Source of the DNA: Sipunculus nudus
Taxonomy: Eukaryota > Annelida > Sipuncula > Golfingiida > Sipunculidae
Length of the DNA stretch: 64,000 nt
Reading direction: 5' to 3'
Assembly (NCBI GenBank): GCA_026874595.1
Contig: CM049306.1
Location: 60,952,019 to 61,016,018, forward strand
Part shown: piece by piece, positions 22,901 to 31,499 of the stretch
Layout of the letters: each line of letters starts with the position of its first letter
Position numbering within the stretch: the first letter of the stretch is position 1
Notes under the pieces: model-generated
What the model was told of the DNA's origin: nothing
The model's input: only the letters and a program-made list of their open reading frames with translations
The model's database searches: none
Program-made: the position numbers and the translations under genes

Positions 22901-23116
22901 GTATAATTCTATACAGCACATTTCATGATAATATAGATGGTACATAAAATAATCAATTAATAATTAATCCATCTGCTGTGGAAATATTTATTCCATTAAG
23001 TCACAAGGTCATGTTGCCTCTCTGTCATCCCTCAGGCTGAGAAACTTCAGAAGGACTTGGCAATTCGACGGAAGGCGCTAGAGTACCGATTTCAAGCATT
23101 CACTGGGGGCGTCTAG
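7720..23116 (+). CDS. LRRC27: Leucine-rich repeat-containing protein 27 (multi-exon gene)
   Basis: Eleven coding exons: 7720-7947, 10023-10215, 11521-11670, 12520-12820, 13357-13491, 14285-14373, 14954-15036, 16409-16485, 17201-17327, 19600-19660, 23036-23116. Phases match at every junction except the last. The ~510-residue product has about five LRRs (residues 52-164, with LRWLDLRRNYLESIP and LNGLNIANNPLEFPP). A linker and a Glu/Lys/Arg-rich, probably coiled-coil, C-terminal half follow, with RRRPKGTPQEEMEAAKQDL. This order and length fit animal LRRC27 (human about 530 residues), whose function is poorly known; LRRs usually bind proteins. An in-frame TAA at 7711-7713 supports the start at 7720; ATG at 7726 is also possible. 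The last two exons are out of phase, so one short exon in 19661-23035 is probably missed. Confidence 0.85.
8150..8212. repeat. (CT)n-(TATC)n-(TA)n compound microsatellite
   Basis: About 24 bp of CT dinucleotides, three TATATC-type units and ~35 bp of TA. It lies in LRRC27 intron 1. Confidence 0.95.
8318..8632 (+). mobile_element. MITE copy B with ~35-bp terminal inverted repeats
   Basis: The left end runs AGGCCAAAAAATAAAAAGGT then ATGGTTCTCAGGCAC. The right end, read on the other strand, runs AAGGCCGAAAAAATAAAAGG then TTCGATTCTCAGGTAC. These form a ~35-bp inverted repeat with a few mismatches. The ~245 bp between are non-coding and align with copy A at 2086-2345. A possible AAC duplication flanks it (GTAAC before, AACCG after), but this is not secure. 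It lies in LRRC27 intron 1. Confidence 0.75.
10023..10215 (+). CDS. LRRC27: LRRC27 exon 2: LRRs 2-4
   Basis: Acceptor TACTGTTTTAG/TAC and donor ACTTG/GTAAGT. It encodes YLYLEGNELTSLPENFFDCL, LRWLDLRRNYLESIP and LRSLLLESNNLKTLPLEL, three consecutive LRRs with conserved Asn and Leu positions. It ends one base into a Gly codon. Confidence 0.9.
10875..10888. repeat. Poly-C run of 14
   Basis: Homopolymer in LRRC27 intron 2, followed by ACCC. Confidence 0.9.
11521..11670 (+). CDS. LRRC27: LRRC27 exon 3: last LRR and capping helix
   Basis: After TGTTTTATAG the frame gives LISTLNGLNIANNPLEFPPD, then a helix with AILQFFRELLAAK. The NPLEFPP sequence followed by a helical cap is the part most typical of LRRC27. 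Donor GAAG/GTGTGT. Confidence 0.9.
11772..12110 (+). mobile_element. tRNA-derived SINE remnant
   Basis: The head has degenerate RNA polymerase III box spacing: an A-box-like TAGTGGGTTTAACTTGGGG and a B-box-like GGTTGTGGGTTTATA about 30 bases later. A conserved-looking body follows (GGTTGTATGCTCCCAAGAGGG, then GGTACCAGATTGAACAGGCC). This arrangement matches tRNA-headed SINEs seen in molluscs and other invertebrates. It lies in LRRC27 intron 3. The boxes are too mutated for a functional tRNA. Confidence 0.5.
12520..12820 (+). CDS. LRRC27: LRRC27 exon 4: variable linker
   Basis: Acceptor GTGATGCAG/GG and donor GCCAA/GTGAGC. 100 codons encode a Gln/Pro/Asp-rich linker (with EDYMLQQEGSQTL) that turns basic at the end (IKKSKQEKLRKIRSTSQADR). 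No known domain; probably disordered. Confidence 0.82.
13357..13491 (+). CDS. LRRC27: LRRC27 exon 5: start of charged helical region
   Basis: Acceptor GAATTTTGCAG/TAAACAAGG and donor GAGAAA/GTGAGT. It encodes KQGRIVQYDGPVPPEVIEQR and then a Glu/Lys/Arg-rich helix. A second AG at 13265-13266 (CTTATAAAG) would add 30 in-frame codons from 13267; the downstream site has the better consensus. Confidence 0.78.
13986..14114. repeat. Minisatellite, ~29-bp unit, about 4 copies
   Basis: Units of the form GAGAGTCCCATTTCTCTGTA followed by CACTGTAAT are repeated in LRRC27 intron 5. Confidence 0.85.
14285..14373 (+). CDS. LRRC27: LRRC27 exon 6
   Basis: Acceptor TTATTTCAG/GGAC and donor AAAAAG/GTAAAA. It encodes DNEVLKDFQNESRRRQRQTY and a Lys-rich end (HKKEK). 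Phases agree with both neighbours. Confidence 0.82.
14954..15036 (+). CDS. LRRC27: LRRC27 exon 7
   Basis: Acceptor TTTAATTGCAG/ACTTC and donor ATAGCT/GTAAGT. It encodes DFTDPVMQAPFAIDDKHIKL followed by PTNQERIA, a short less-charged spacer between two helical stretches. Confidence 0.8.
16409..16485 (+). CDS. LRRC27: LRRC27 exon 8
   Basis: Acceptor TTTCTTTAACAG/CAAGAG; donor GCCAG/GTAGAC, a weaker consensus. It encodes QEIKDTHEKMRKPLSPRSRR and KLEEA, strongly charged and probably coiled coil. Confidence 0.82.
16902..17118. repeat. Minisatellite, 36-37-bp unit, 6 copies
   Basis: Six copies of ACACTGAACAGTTATAAGTG followed by AACATCTTAAAATAAT, with one to four differences each, lie in LRRC27 intron 8 just before exon 9. 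Confidence 0.92.
17201..17327 (+). CDS. LRRC27: LRRC27 exon 9: conserved basic/acidic coiled-coil block
   Basis: Acceptor GTCCCTGCAG/GTCAG and donor AAACTT/GTGAGT. It encodes SERDRELERRIKTHMLLMQE and RRRRPKGTPQEEMEAAKQDL, the best-looking conserved stretch of the C-terminal half. Phase 0 at its end. Confidence 0.87.
18139..19533. mobile_element. ~1.4-kb element with hAT-like terminal inverted repeats, non-autonomous
   Basis: The left end begins CAGTGCTGCCACTATA and reaches AAAAGTACAATAAT. The right end, read inward on the other strand, begins CAGTGCTGCCACTGTA and reaches AAAAGTACAAAAT. TTTGA lies immediately outside both ends, a possible but short target duplication. There is no transposase frame. 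A second inverted pair, TCAGGGCTTTCA (18174-18185) and its complement (18598-18609), is nested inside. Tandem ~150-bp units occupy 18820-19180. It lies in LRRC27 intron 9, 66 bp before exon 10. Confidence 0.6.
18820..19180. repeat. Dispersed ~150-bp tandem repeat, copy 1
   Basis: Units start near CAAAATCCACACATATTT (18841) and recur at about 18993 and 19137, each with a GGTCACTAGGCT- or GGTCTCCAGACT-type segment and an AAACTCAATA segment. The same family recurs at 25690-25945. Confidence 0.75.
19600..19660 (+). CDS. LRRC27: LRRC27 exon 10
   Basis: Acceptor ATGTTACCAG/GTAAAA and donor AACACAG/GTTGTA. It encodes VKQMQGDLKRRYADLKHWNT and ends one base into the next codon. That does not fit the phase-0 entry of the final exon. 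Confidence 0.75.
19661..23035 (+). other. LRRC27 last intron(s), 3.4 kb; no exon identified
   Basis: AT-rich sequence with several short open frames but none with convincing splice sites or coding bias. A short exon whose length leaves remainder 2 on division by 3 would repair the reading frame between the flanking exons. Confidence 0.5.
23036..23116 (+). CDS. LRRC27: LRRC27 terminal exon
   Basis: Acceptor GTCATCCCTCAG/GCTGAG, then AEKLQKDLAIRRKALEYRFQ and AFTGGV, then TAG at 23114-23116. Only phase 0 gives an open frame; phase 1 would stop at once. Confidence 0.82.
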   Translation, partial: AEKLQKDLAIRRKALEYRFQAFTGGV

Positions 23117-23995
23117 CGGGCTGTTAATAATGCAGACCGTCCTTGTTACCGAGTGTTTTCTTGGCAGCTTCTGATTTAAGGTGTTCATATTTCCATCACA
23201 TCAATGTATTCTGCAATCATTCATCGAGTGACACCTGCTGATATTTATTTTCTAATTTTCCAAACCTGTGTATCAAACAAAATGTTTTATTGTAGCACAA
23301 AGATGTTTACATTTACAAATATAAATGCATGTATAAGGAATAGCTACTGGTGAACTTGATGAGGATAAATGGACCTGACCGAGGATGTCAAATACCAATA
23401 GATGGCACTTTGATCACAGAGCAAGCAGTCTGTGTGTTTTGTTAATCATAATTTTTTCTGTAGGGCATTGTTTTTTCACTGTAACCAACACTAAGCATTC
23501 CACATTTGCTAAGACCATTTCTGCCTTTTATATGTGGTCAAAATATTGTAACAGAGAATAGGACACCTTGACTGTAACTGATCTACAACTCTGTTCATGA
23601 AGGAATCTGTGATGCGGAAAAGTGGGCAACTCAAGAACATGGCACAAAATATGCAGTTTAAAACTTAAATATGTTGTTATTTGTTGCATAAATAATGTAT
23701 TACCCCGCTCTAAGATTAAACTACATGTAGAATATTTCCGAGGTCTGCTGACCATGTTTCCTGTTACTGTAAAGCAGTTTAGCAGACTGAAGCTCAAAGT
23801 GACTTGGTTATCTTTGGTGCTTGATGCCCTGCTCTTGCTGCTGAAATCAACAGATACATGGACCATTTAGCATGTCTTACTTTGGGATACAGGAACATAG
23901 GATTAACGAATTTTGAATGTCCTGTTAATGTATTTTGTTAAATATACGTATATGTATCTTTGATTAGAAATAAAAAGTTTTACCTAGTTAAATGA
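23117..23995 (+). other. LRRC27: LRRC27 3' untranslated region (inferred)
   Basis: Runs from the stop codon to just after the poly(A) signal at 23969. It contains no supported gene; short open frames on both strands are chance. Confidence 0.55.
23969..23974 (+). terminator. AATAAA poly(A) signal for LRRC27
   Basis: Canonical AATAAA about 850 bases after the stop codon, followed by a T/G-rich stretch (TGACTTGTCTTCTTG). Confidence 0.55.
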
Positions 23996-24117
23996 CTTGT
24001 CTTCTTGCAATTTTAAAACTGGCAAGTTTCCATTTGTAGTCATTTTTTAACTCACATCACTCTTTGTTTGATGTCTTGTTTTTCAGTATTCCGTACGGTT
24101 GTCCATTAATAAGGCAC

Positions 24118-24250
24118 AAATCAGTGTTGGAGGTCTCGAGGCCGGTCTTGAGGCCGGTCTTGGCCTCGAGGCCCGGTTTTCTCGGCCTTGGCCTTGGCCT
24201 CGGAAGGCCATGACTCGGCCTCGGGACAGACGGGTCCGAGGCCGCGCACG
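24118..24250. repeat. GC-rich GGCCTCGG/GGCCTTGG repeat tract, copy 1
   Basis: Dense degenerate repeats of GAGGCCGGTCTTGAGGCCGG and CTCGGCCTTGGCCTTGGCCT in otherwise AT-rich DNA. Frames read Gly-Leu-Glu-Ala repeats but there is no supported gene. A similar tract lies at 32640-32705. Confidence 0.75.
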
Positions 24251-25689
24251 TTTGACCTTTTTTGAATGTACTCGGCTTGCATTTGTGAACAGGATTCGAA
24301 TTTTAGGGGGCCAATTACCCGTATTTTTTGGCTCACTTCCGTGAAATGTGAAGGTGCAAGCTTGTTTGGCCCGTAAAAATCTGCCTTCAGGTGCTAGACA
24401 TATAGCCCTTCTATTTTTAATCTCCCTCAGTCTCCATGTAGATATTCTTAATTTCCATAATGAAAGCCTTTGAAAGGTATTACCCGACGTAGCCGATCAT
24501 TTAATTTGAGCCTTTTAAATTAGTCTGATTGTGCCTACATACAAGGAACGATCGGTACACTCGTACGCTGGTGAGAGGAGAAAAACTGCCGGTAAACCGC
24601 TCCCAAAGTTTCAACACTTGCAAGAGTGAAAAACTCCATGAACTGACTTATTAACATGCACAAACGTTATAAAAATAGGGGGATCGCGTAAAAGGACACA
24701 TTGAGCAATAAGAAACCATTCTCGTTGGATTACAAATAAAGCGCAAGTTCATCGTTGTCGCATTAAATGAGTTCTCTCGACATTCATACTGTCAACCGGC
24801 CATGTTGGCATTTAAACCATATATGGCACGTCGCCTAACATGCAGTTGATTTGCATAGATCCGTGCCTAGCCAGTGCACGCATACGTTCTTGTGATTGGC
24901 GGAGAGATGAAGTGTCATAGATAGAGAGCCAATAAGAGGTTCGTAGTAAAATCCACCCAATGTGACTTCAATCATGACAATTTTGGCGGGAAAATGTTCA
25001 CTGACATCGCTTCGCCTTCGGTTTTTTTTTAGTGTTTGATTTTCTAGCTAAGATCCTGGTGGCACCGTGAGTATATAAAGCAAATGACGCAGGGCTATAA
25101 TGAAACCTGCAACTGACGATGTCTGGTGCACGATCTACACAAATCAGATGTTTGTAATTGCAAGAATTGTGCAATTTCCCCGGTTCTGTAACGATCATAA
25201 CAGGGTTTTGGCAGCAGACGGTTTCTAGCGTATCGTCCCTATACCATCCATAACTGCTTTGATTAATTAAAGCGACTGTGTATACCGTATACTTTTTGTA
25301 ATGTTTCGATTTAACTGCCTTTGTTTACGTCAATTTATTTCATTTGATTAATAGCGTTTAAAATAAACCTGGAACCTTGTTTGATTTAAATAAGAAAAAA
25401 GAAAGATATTTCCCAGCCGTGCGGCGTTTCATGTGGAGACGTTGAAAGGGTACAGAAGATCAACATTATTTGCTAAGTCATTAATTAAAGAAAAATAAAA
25501 TATAATCAACACTAGGCAGCGCCGTGCCTGTCGTTGAATTTTATTATTTTTCTAGTTTATATGCTGGTACGTTATTTAACAGGTATTTTGCCCGGGTGAC
25601 TATAGTTAAGTGGATTTTCCAAAATAAAGAAAATGACATGACAATTAAATTAACAGACTGGGAAAATAGATCGAGAAATCAGTCTAATT
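24251..25689. other. Moderately CpG-bearing stretch, no gene identified
   Basis: CpG is more frequent than in the flanks, and CCAAT-type motifs occur on both strands near 24890-24930 (GTGATTGGCGG, GAGCCAATAAG). This could be a promoter, but no first exon with a good donor was found on either strand. Confidence 0.35.
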
Positions 25690-25945
25690 GTCCGTGAGAG
25701 TAATATTATCTCGCCCGAGTTCCATTCTGGACAAAATCCACGCATATTTAATAAGGTCAGAGGTCACTATAGGCTGCTGTGTGGTGTCGCCGCGATAACT
25801 TGCGTGGAATACGATCGATTTTGATAAAACTCAACAGAAATATTATTCAATATAATATCTCACCTATAGATTTCCAACAAAATCCATCCATAATCAGTGA
25901 GGCCAGCGGGTCACCAGACTTTGGTGGCACCATGCATGGCATATT
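25690..25945. repeat. Dispersed ~150-bp tandem repeat, copy 2
   Basis: The same family as 18820-19180. It carries CAAAATCCACGCATATTTAA, GGTCAGAGGTCACTATAGGC, AAACTCAACAGAAATATTA and a second unit with CCAGACTTTGGTGGCACCAT. Confidence 0.75.
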
Positions 25946-26149
25946 AACCCTTTAATGTTCAGATTAGCCTGTGGATTGTCACACTCCTACTGTTCAGATT
26001 TATTTTGCATTTTTTCCACATTTTGACATGAATCTATATAAGAGACATTAACTCAGTAACCGTTAAAGGTATCTTTGTGAAATTTTCAGCTTTTACTGTC
26101 AGGTATATGTCCATCATGTTATTTTATTTATTTTCTATATACCTGGTTT

Positions 26150-27560
26150 GATATGTATGTAACTAAGGTATATACAGGTAAAAACAGGTAAATCTGTACT
26201 AACTGTATTTCCACTCACTGGTATATCACCAAAATGACCCCTTTCATCCTGTTCAGGTAACCCATTAACCCTTTGATAAAAAAAGGGAAATGTAAGGATT
26301 TTTTTCACTCTAAGGTAATTATTAATTAATGGTAAGAAAAAGGTAAATGATTTGGTTAAATACTGGAAAGGGAACCACCAACGAACCAGAATGTGCAAGT
26401 AAATTATATTTTTCTGTGGAAATCAAATATTTTTCACCTGAAAAGCTTGCTGACCCAAAGAGCACATTCTATGATTATTAACATATAACACATATGTTTA
26501 CCTGTACAGGTAAGTAAAGGTAAATTATTTTTTTTTTCTGAATATGTTAGCAAACACCTTGTTCATCAATATAGTTACTATAAATTAATACCTTCTCTAT
26601 TTATGGACTGTATAATTCATTTTGATATAAGAACAGGTGCTTTTAATACAGTAATTAAGTTACCTATGTGAATAGTACCTTTGTTCTTCAACTGATCTAA
26701 TTACCTGTGGCAGTGACAAAATCATGCTGAAAAGTGGCTGAGAAGAATATGGATAAACAAGTGTCAACTGTGTAAAACCATTATATTTTGATTTTTCAGA
26801 CATGTAAAACATAAATTGATAATTTTGGTTACGGTTACACATAAAAACATACTCACCTGTACAGGTGAGTTCAGGTAAATACAGGTAAATTATTTTTTTA
26901 ATGAAGTATATATTTTATACATGTAATAAGGGAGAAAAAAAACATACAACTTAATTTTGAGTGCCATGTGTAAAATTTATGAATTATAGGTACTAACTGC
27001 ACTATTTATTGGGTTACCTGAAATGATACCTTTGATCTTAAACAGATTTAATTACCTTTGTAAGTACAGAATATAAAGACAACTTTTTATTTTAAAAGTG
27101 GAGAGGAAATTTTTGAAGGAGTTTAAACAATATGCAGAAACTATCTTTTAATTAACTGCACAGCCACGAGACTTGTGGATTTCAATTTTGCCAATTTCTA
27201 CCTGTGAAAGTTTACTCACCTGCACAGGTAAGATCAGGTAAATAAAGGTAAATTCTCATTTTTTTAATTTAAATTATATATTATACTTGTTATAAGGGAC
27301 ATTGCAATAAAAACTATTTACTTTTGTCCAATGTGCAAAATATATAATTTATGGGTGTGAAATGCACTAATTATCTGGTTACCTGTAATATACCTTTTTA
27401 TGTCAAATTAATATATTTTTACATGTGCAGGCAAAAACAAATCGCCGACTGATTTTAAAATAAAATCTGGAAAAATGTGTCTACCCTGTTTGTTAACATT
27501 TCATGCAATAATAAAATTGCTGTTTAGATGGTCTGTAGCGTTTATCTGCACTTGTAAAAA
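26150..27560. repeat. ~360-bp tandem repeat, about 4 units, each with an ACCTGYACAGGT palindrome
   Basis: Palindromes at 26500-26511, 26855-26866 and 27218-27229 (355 and 363 bp apart) are each followed by AGGTAAA motifs and a T run. Between them the units share GGTTACCTG, TACCTTTGWTCTT, a TAATTACCT segment and AAAAGTGG blocks. A degenerate fourth unit precedes the first palindrome and a partial one follows the last. No open frame spans a unit. Confidence 0.8.
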
Positions 27561-28059
27561 TCCAGGTGCGACAGGTAAACAGGTGTGCACTTGGTTCGAT
27601 CAACGATTAGCCTAAATAAACGTTGATATATCCAAATCTTTCCCATTCGAAACAGTGCGAATGTACTAAAATTTGAAATAAAAAATCAAAACAAATATGT
27701 CTTGCACTTGTGAAAACTCTTATTTTCTTAATTGAGGGTATCCATGCAATTTCTTTTGAAGTAACGCGGCTGACGGTGATTGAGCGATAATGAGTGAATT
27801 TAGCAATATGTAGCACACAAGGTACATTAACGAGGCGGTTTTGCAGACTTTAGTCACAGAATTATCCTATCTAGTCAATATAACGAAAAAATAAAAATAA
27901 ACAAAACATTTACTGGACAATTAAGATGCAAGACGACACGTCTGTTTGGGTTTTTTTTCCTGAACGGTCCAATTTTACCGCGTCATCCCTCAGCCAGCGG
28001 TGACGCACTGACGCTGCAAACTTTTCTCACCCAATCGTATCTACTTTTACATCAGCAAG

Positions 28060-28140
28060 GTTCACGTGACTGGGTCTGGCGTGTTTATTTTGTAAAGTCT
28101 TTTAAATGGACATGGTTCACGTGACTGAGTCTGGCGTGTT
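28060..28140. repeat. Direct duplication containing TTCACGTGACTG
   Basis: GGTTCACGTGACTGGGTCTG with GCGTGTTTATT appears twice, 54 bp apart, with two mismatches. Each copy holds the bHLH-ZIP palindrome TCACGTGA. Confidence 0.85.
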
Positions 28141-28213
28141 TATTATAAGAAGCATCATGAGATGCTGTGCCGACTGGCGGTCTGATTATTCTTTTTTTTT
28201 GTGGGGGTGGTGT

Positions 28214-28234
28214 GGGGGGGGGGGGGGGGGGGGG
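28214..28234. repeat. Poly-G run of 21
   Basis: Preceded by a T run and GTGGGGGTGGTGT. Potentially G-quadruplex forming; exact length is prone to sequencing error. Confidence 0.9.
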
Positions 28235-31200
28235 AGTTACCTGGAAACATCCTCTCACGTCATGCAATATGTATGCATTAGAATCGATTCTTTCCCGCAG
28301 GGATCAGAAACAATGAAAACACTGGTAGTACTAGTGGAACAATAATTTATTACATATATATAATAAATAGGCCTATGCACATTAATGTAAACAAATCGTT
28401 ATTAACAAGAATATAAAATAACGGAAATTCAATATTTTTTATTGTTGAAAAGGTGTTTTTAAAATGTGCTATTGGGGATAATGCACATAATACCAAAGTT
28501 TATAAACGTGAGAAAACGATACTAAACTGTGAAGTAACACCAAAGAAACATGTTTTCACAGTACATTTTAATGTATGTTAAGTTATTCAAATATATAGGC
28601 CTACGTAAGTCCAACAATGCTTATCAAAATCATGCCTAGTTACTATGATTTCATAGCAGTACATTCTGGTATCTTAGAGGAAAATTGCACGTAGGCTTAC
28701 ATATCTTCATGCACTTACTTATCCAGGTCTTCAATTTGCACTTTATTTCAGTGACATTTAAATGAAGCATAATTACGTCATATGAAATTAATATAAAATG
28801 GAAATATAATATATAATTACATTTATTTAATTCAACTTCACTTGAAGAAAAGAAGGAAATTTATTTTATAATTTTGAGATGCACAATTCCTTGGTTAACT
28901 AGATGTATACACGAGACCTAACTTCAAATCATATAGCTAATCTGGTAACCTCCGTATGCAACTTTGTACATTTAGGCCCTCATATAGTCAGAAATCATGC
29001 ACTGCTGATAAAACTTCAGCTTTAGCAGGAAAGCATGCGGTCTCCCCAGGCTGCAAGGTGCATGGTGATTTCACGGAGAGGCAGAGTTCCAGTTAATTAT
29101 AAAACAATATGCAGCAACAATTCAATAATTCTTAAGAAGCACCTGGAATGTTCCAAAAACTTCTAATAAGTTATGATCTCTTGGGTGTTTGTTTATTTAT
29201 TTATTTTGTATTCACCAGTCCCGTCAGCTGTAGAGACGCGGACCATGACCTACACCTGGCAATTATACATGTCGTTCGGTTCCCGAACATTGTAAATGAT
29301 GTCATTATCCTTTGATGATTAATGTAATTGATGCCAATTTAAATTAGTAATTTTCACTCCGAATCCCCGTCTGGTTGGACACATGTTGTGTGCTGTCTTT
29401 CCGCTAAAATCTTCTGTGTGATAGGAAAATTTCCTTGTGCTAATAAAACTGTCAATCAAACGTGAAAATGACAAGGTCGGTGGGTAAAAATAGAAGCCGA
29501 CACCCTGTGGTATTTTAGGTCTTCGAAAGGGGCAAGTTTGAGACAAAGCCATCAAACATTTTGCAATATAGATATATATTTGTATACCTGCGTCTTTTAA
29601 ATCTTATTTTACAGCAATGGAAAGGTACAATTAGATTTCAGTCTAATTTGTCCACCTGCATGATTTCTCGATCGTCATTTTGAATACACCATGCGCATGC
29701 ATATCGAAAGTCCGCATCTTTGGTCTTAATATTTTACTTTCACTGTGTCACCGTCACTATATATATACGCTATAGCTTCTAATTTAAGATTGGCGAATGC
29801 ATTTTATTCATTTTCTTGCATGTATCATGACTGAGACTGACTCCGCCGTATGACTTTAAAGGATTATCATGACCACGACACATTTTCCATATTTAATCCC
29901 TGGGCCATGCATGCAAGCGTTGACTGGGTTTTGAGAGCGATATCAATATAAAGCGGCGTTTATACCGGGTGCACGTACGGTATATGCGATATATATGCAG
30001 TCTGCGGTATACGTTATGTATTTTTTATGAATATAGGCGGCGAATGAACCCGATTTGAGAAACTTTCATGGATGAAATATAAAAAGGAGTTATAAGTTCT
30101 GGTATTAGTGATCAGATTTTATGTTTAAAGGGTACAAACATTTATAACGCAGTACTATTCCTTACAACAATGAATAGCCTGTTATAGGCAAACGTATTAC
30201 AAAAAAAAAAAATATTTACTTCAATTCATATAATAATAGGTTATATTTTTACAATTAAGTTTGCTATGTGCCATATATATTTAAAGATGTTTTGCAGCTC
30301 CGCCCAAAATCTGTTTCACTGGCAGTGACAACTACTGGTGCTTTTATCAATCACTAATGAAAATTATAATAGGCACATAGGCCTATATATATACACACAC
30401 ACACAAAAGCGCGCACACGTGCACGTACACATGTAGCCTATACATATAAAGGAAGTACTACACATATAAAAATTTGTAAAATCTGTTCAGTATGTGTTAA
30501 AACCGTATTAATACATATTTGTTCAAGCGTATAAGTCATGCACTTACTGTCTTGTTTTACATATTCAAGGATCTGGGTGTATAGGCGTACAGTTCCACGT
30601 ACGTCGTAAAATAATTACTTCAATATTTCATGGAGTATAAAGTTATCTTTATATTTTACACTGGAAAATTAACTATATCTCTATAATATCTGGCTGTTTC
30701 TAATTTAAGACGGTATTAATTTTATTTTCAATCCAAAAAGCCTCTTAGAATGATTGACAGTTCTTGTGCCCGATTACGATTGTACATAAAATGTTTGGCA
30801 CAGAAATGATCACTAGAAAACAATCAGACATCACATATATATACGACATGATATATGACAGTATCTTCGATTTTTAGTTAAGAAAATATGTTAATATTTA
30901 AAATAAATACTCATTTTATTATATGATATCGGTTAAAAATGGTTTTCCAGTGCCAGTACATGACACAGTAAGGAGGTCACGCAGATCACGTGCGTGGTGT
31001 CTGTCAGACGCGTCAGTCAGTCGGACGGCGATCATTGGTCACAAGTTAAACCAATAAAAAAGGGGATAATATATGATCTTGGAAATGTTTAACGGAAGTT
31101 AAATCTGTAAACACACTGCACTTGATTTTGTCACCAGGATTGATTGCCAACATTTGGTAATTTACCGATTTCTGATGAATTTAGCGTAGGAGTCTGATTT

Positions 31201-31433
31201 TACTCTCGCAGCCGACATGTTACCAGGGCCCACGTAACAAGGCCACGTGAGTGAAAGTCAATCATTTTTATATTTTTCCAACAAGTCTGCGTTCGCGCCA
31301 GTTTGGATCTTGGTCACATGTTAGAACAACACTTGACGTTTTTCTCTTTCATTTAAGTACAAATATGATGGATGACAATAGACATTTCACCCCCAAAACT
31401 TGCCCCAATTACGGGTATGTAAAATGGGCTTTA

Positions 31434-31494
31434 GCGCGCCCGGGCGGGCGCCTTTGAACTACAGGCCCGTGACAAACGCGCGCCCTGGCGGGCG
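31434..31494. repeat. GC-only direct repeat pair
   Basis: GCGCGCCCGGGCGGGCGCC at 31434-31452 and GCGCGCCCTGGCGGGCG at 31478-31494, separated by 25 bp. It is a strongly GC-rich island within an AT-rich region. Confidence 0.85.
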
Positions 31495-31499
31495 TTATT

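Larger units (their letters stand above)
27561..31430. other. Gene-poor stretch with short duplications and homopolymers
   Basis: No supported coding exon on either strand. It contains a 54-bp-spaced duplication with TCACGTGAC (28061 and 28115), a G run at 28214-28234 and a TA/CA tract near 30384-30430. Palindromic or CpG-rich motifs near 30985-31030 and 31225-31250 (ATCACGTGCGTGG, GGCCACGTGAG) could be regulatory. Confidence 0.45.

Noticed and set aside
24118-24344. Gly-Leu-Glu-Ala repeat protein
   Set aside because: Caused by GGCCTCGAGGCC-type repeats; no gene structure on either strand.
28085-28267. Poly-Pro-containing minus-strand frame (and poly-Gly on the + strand)
   Set aside because: Produced by the 21-G homopolymer.
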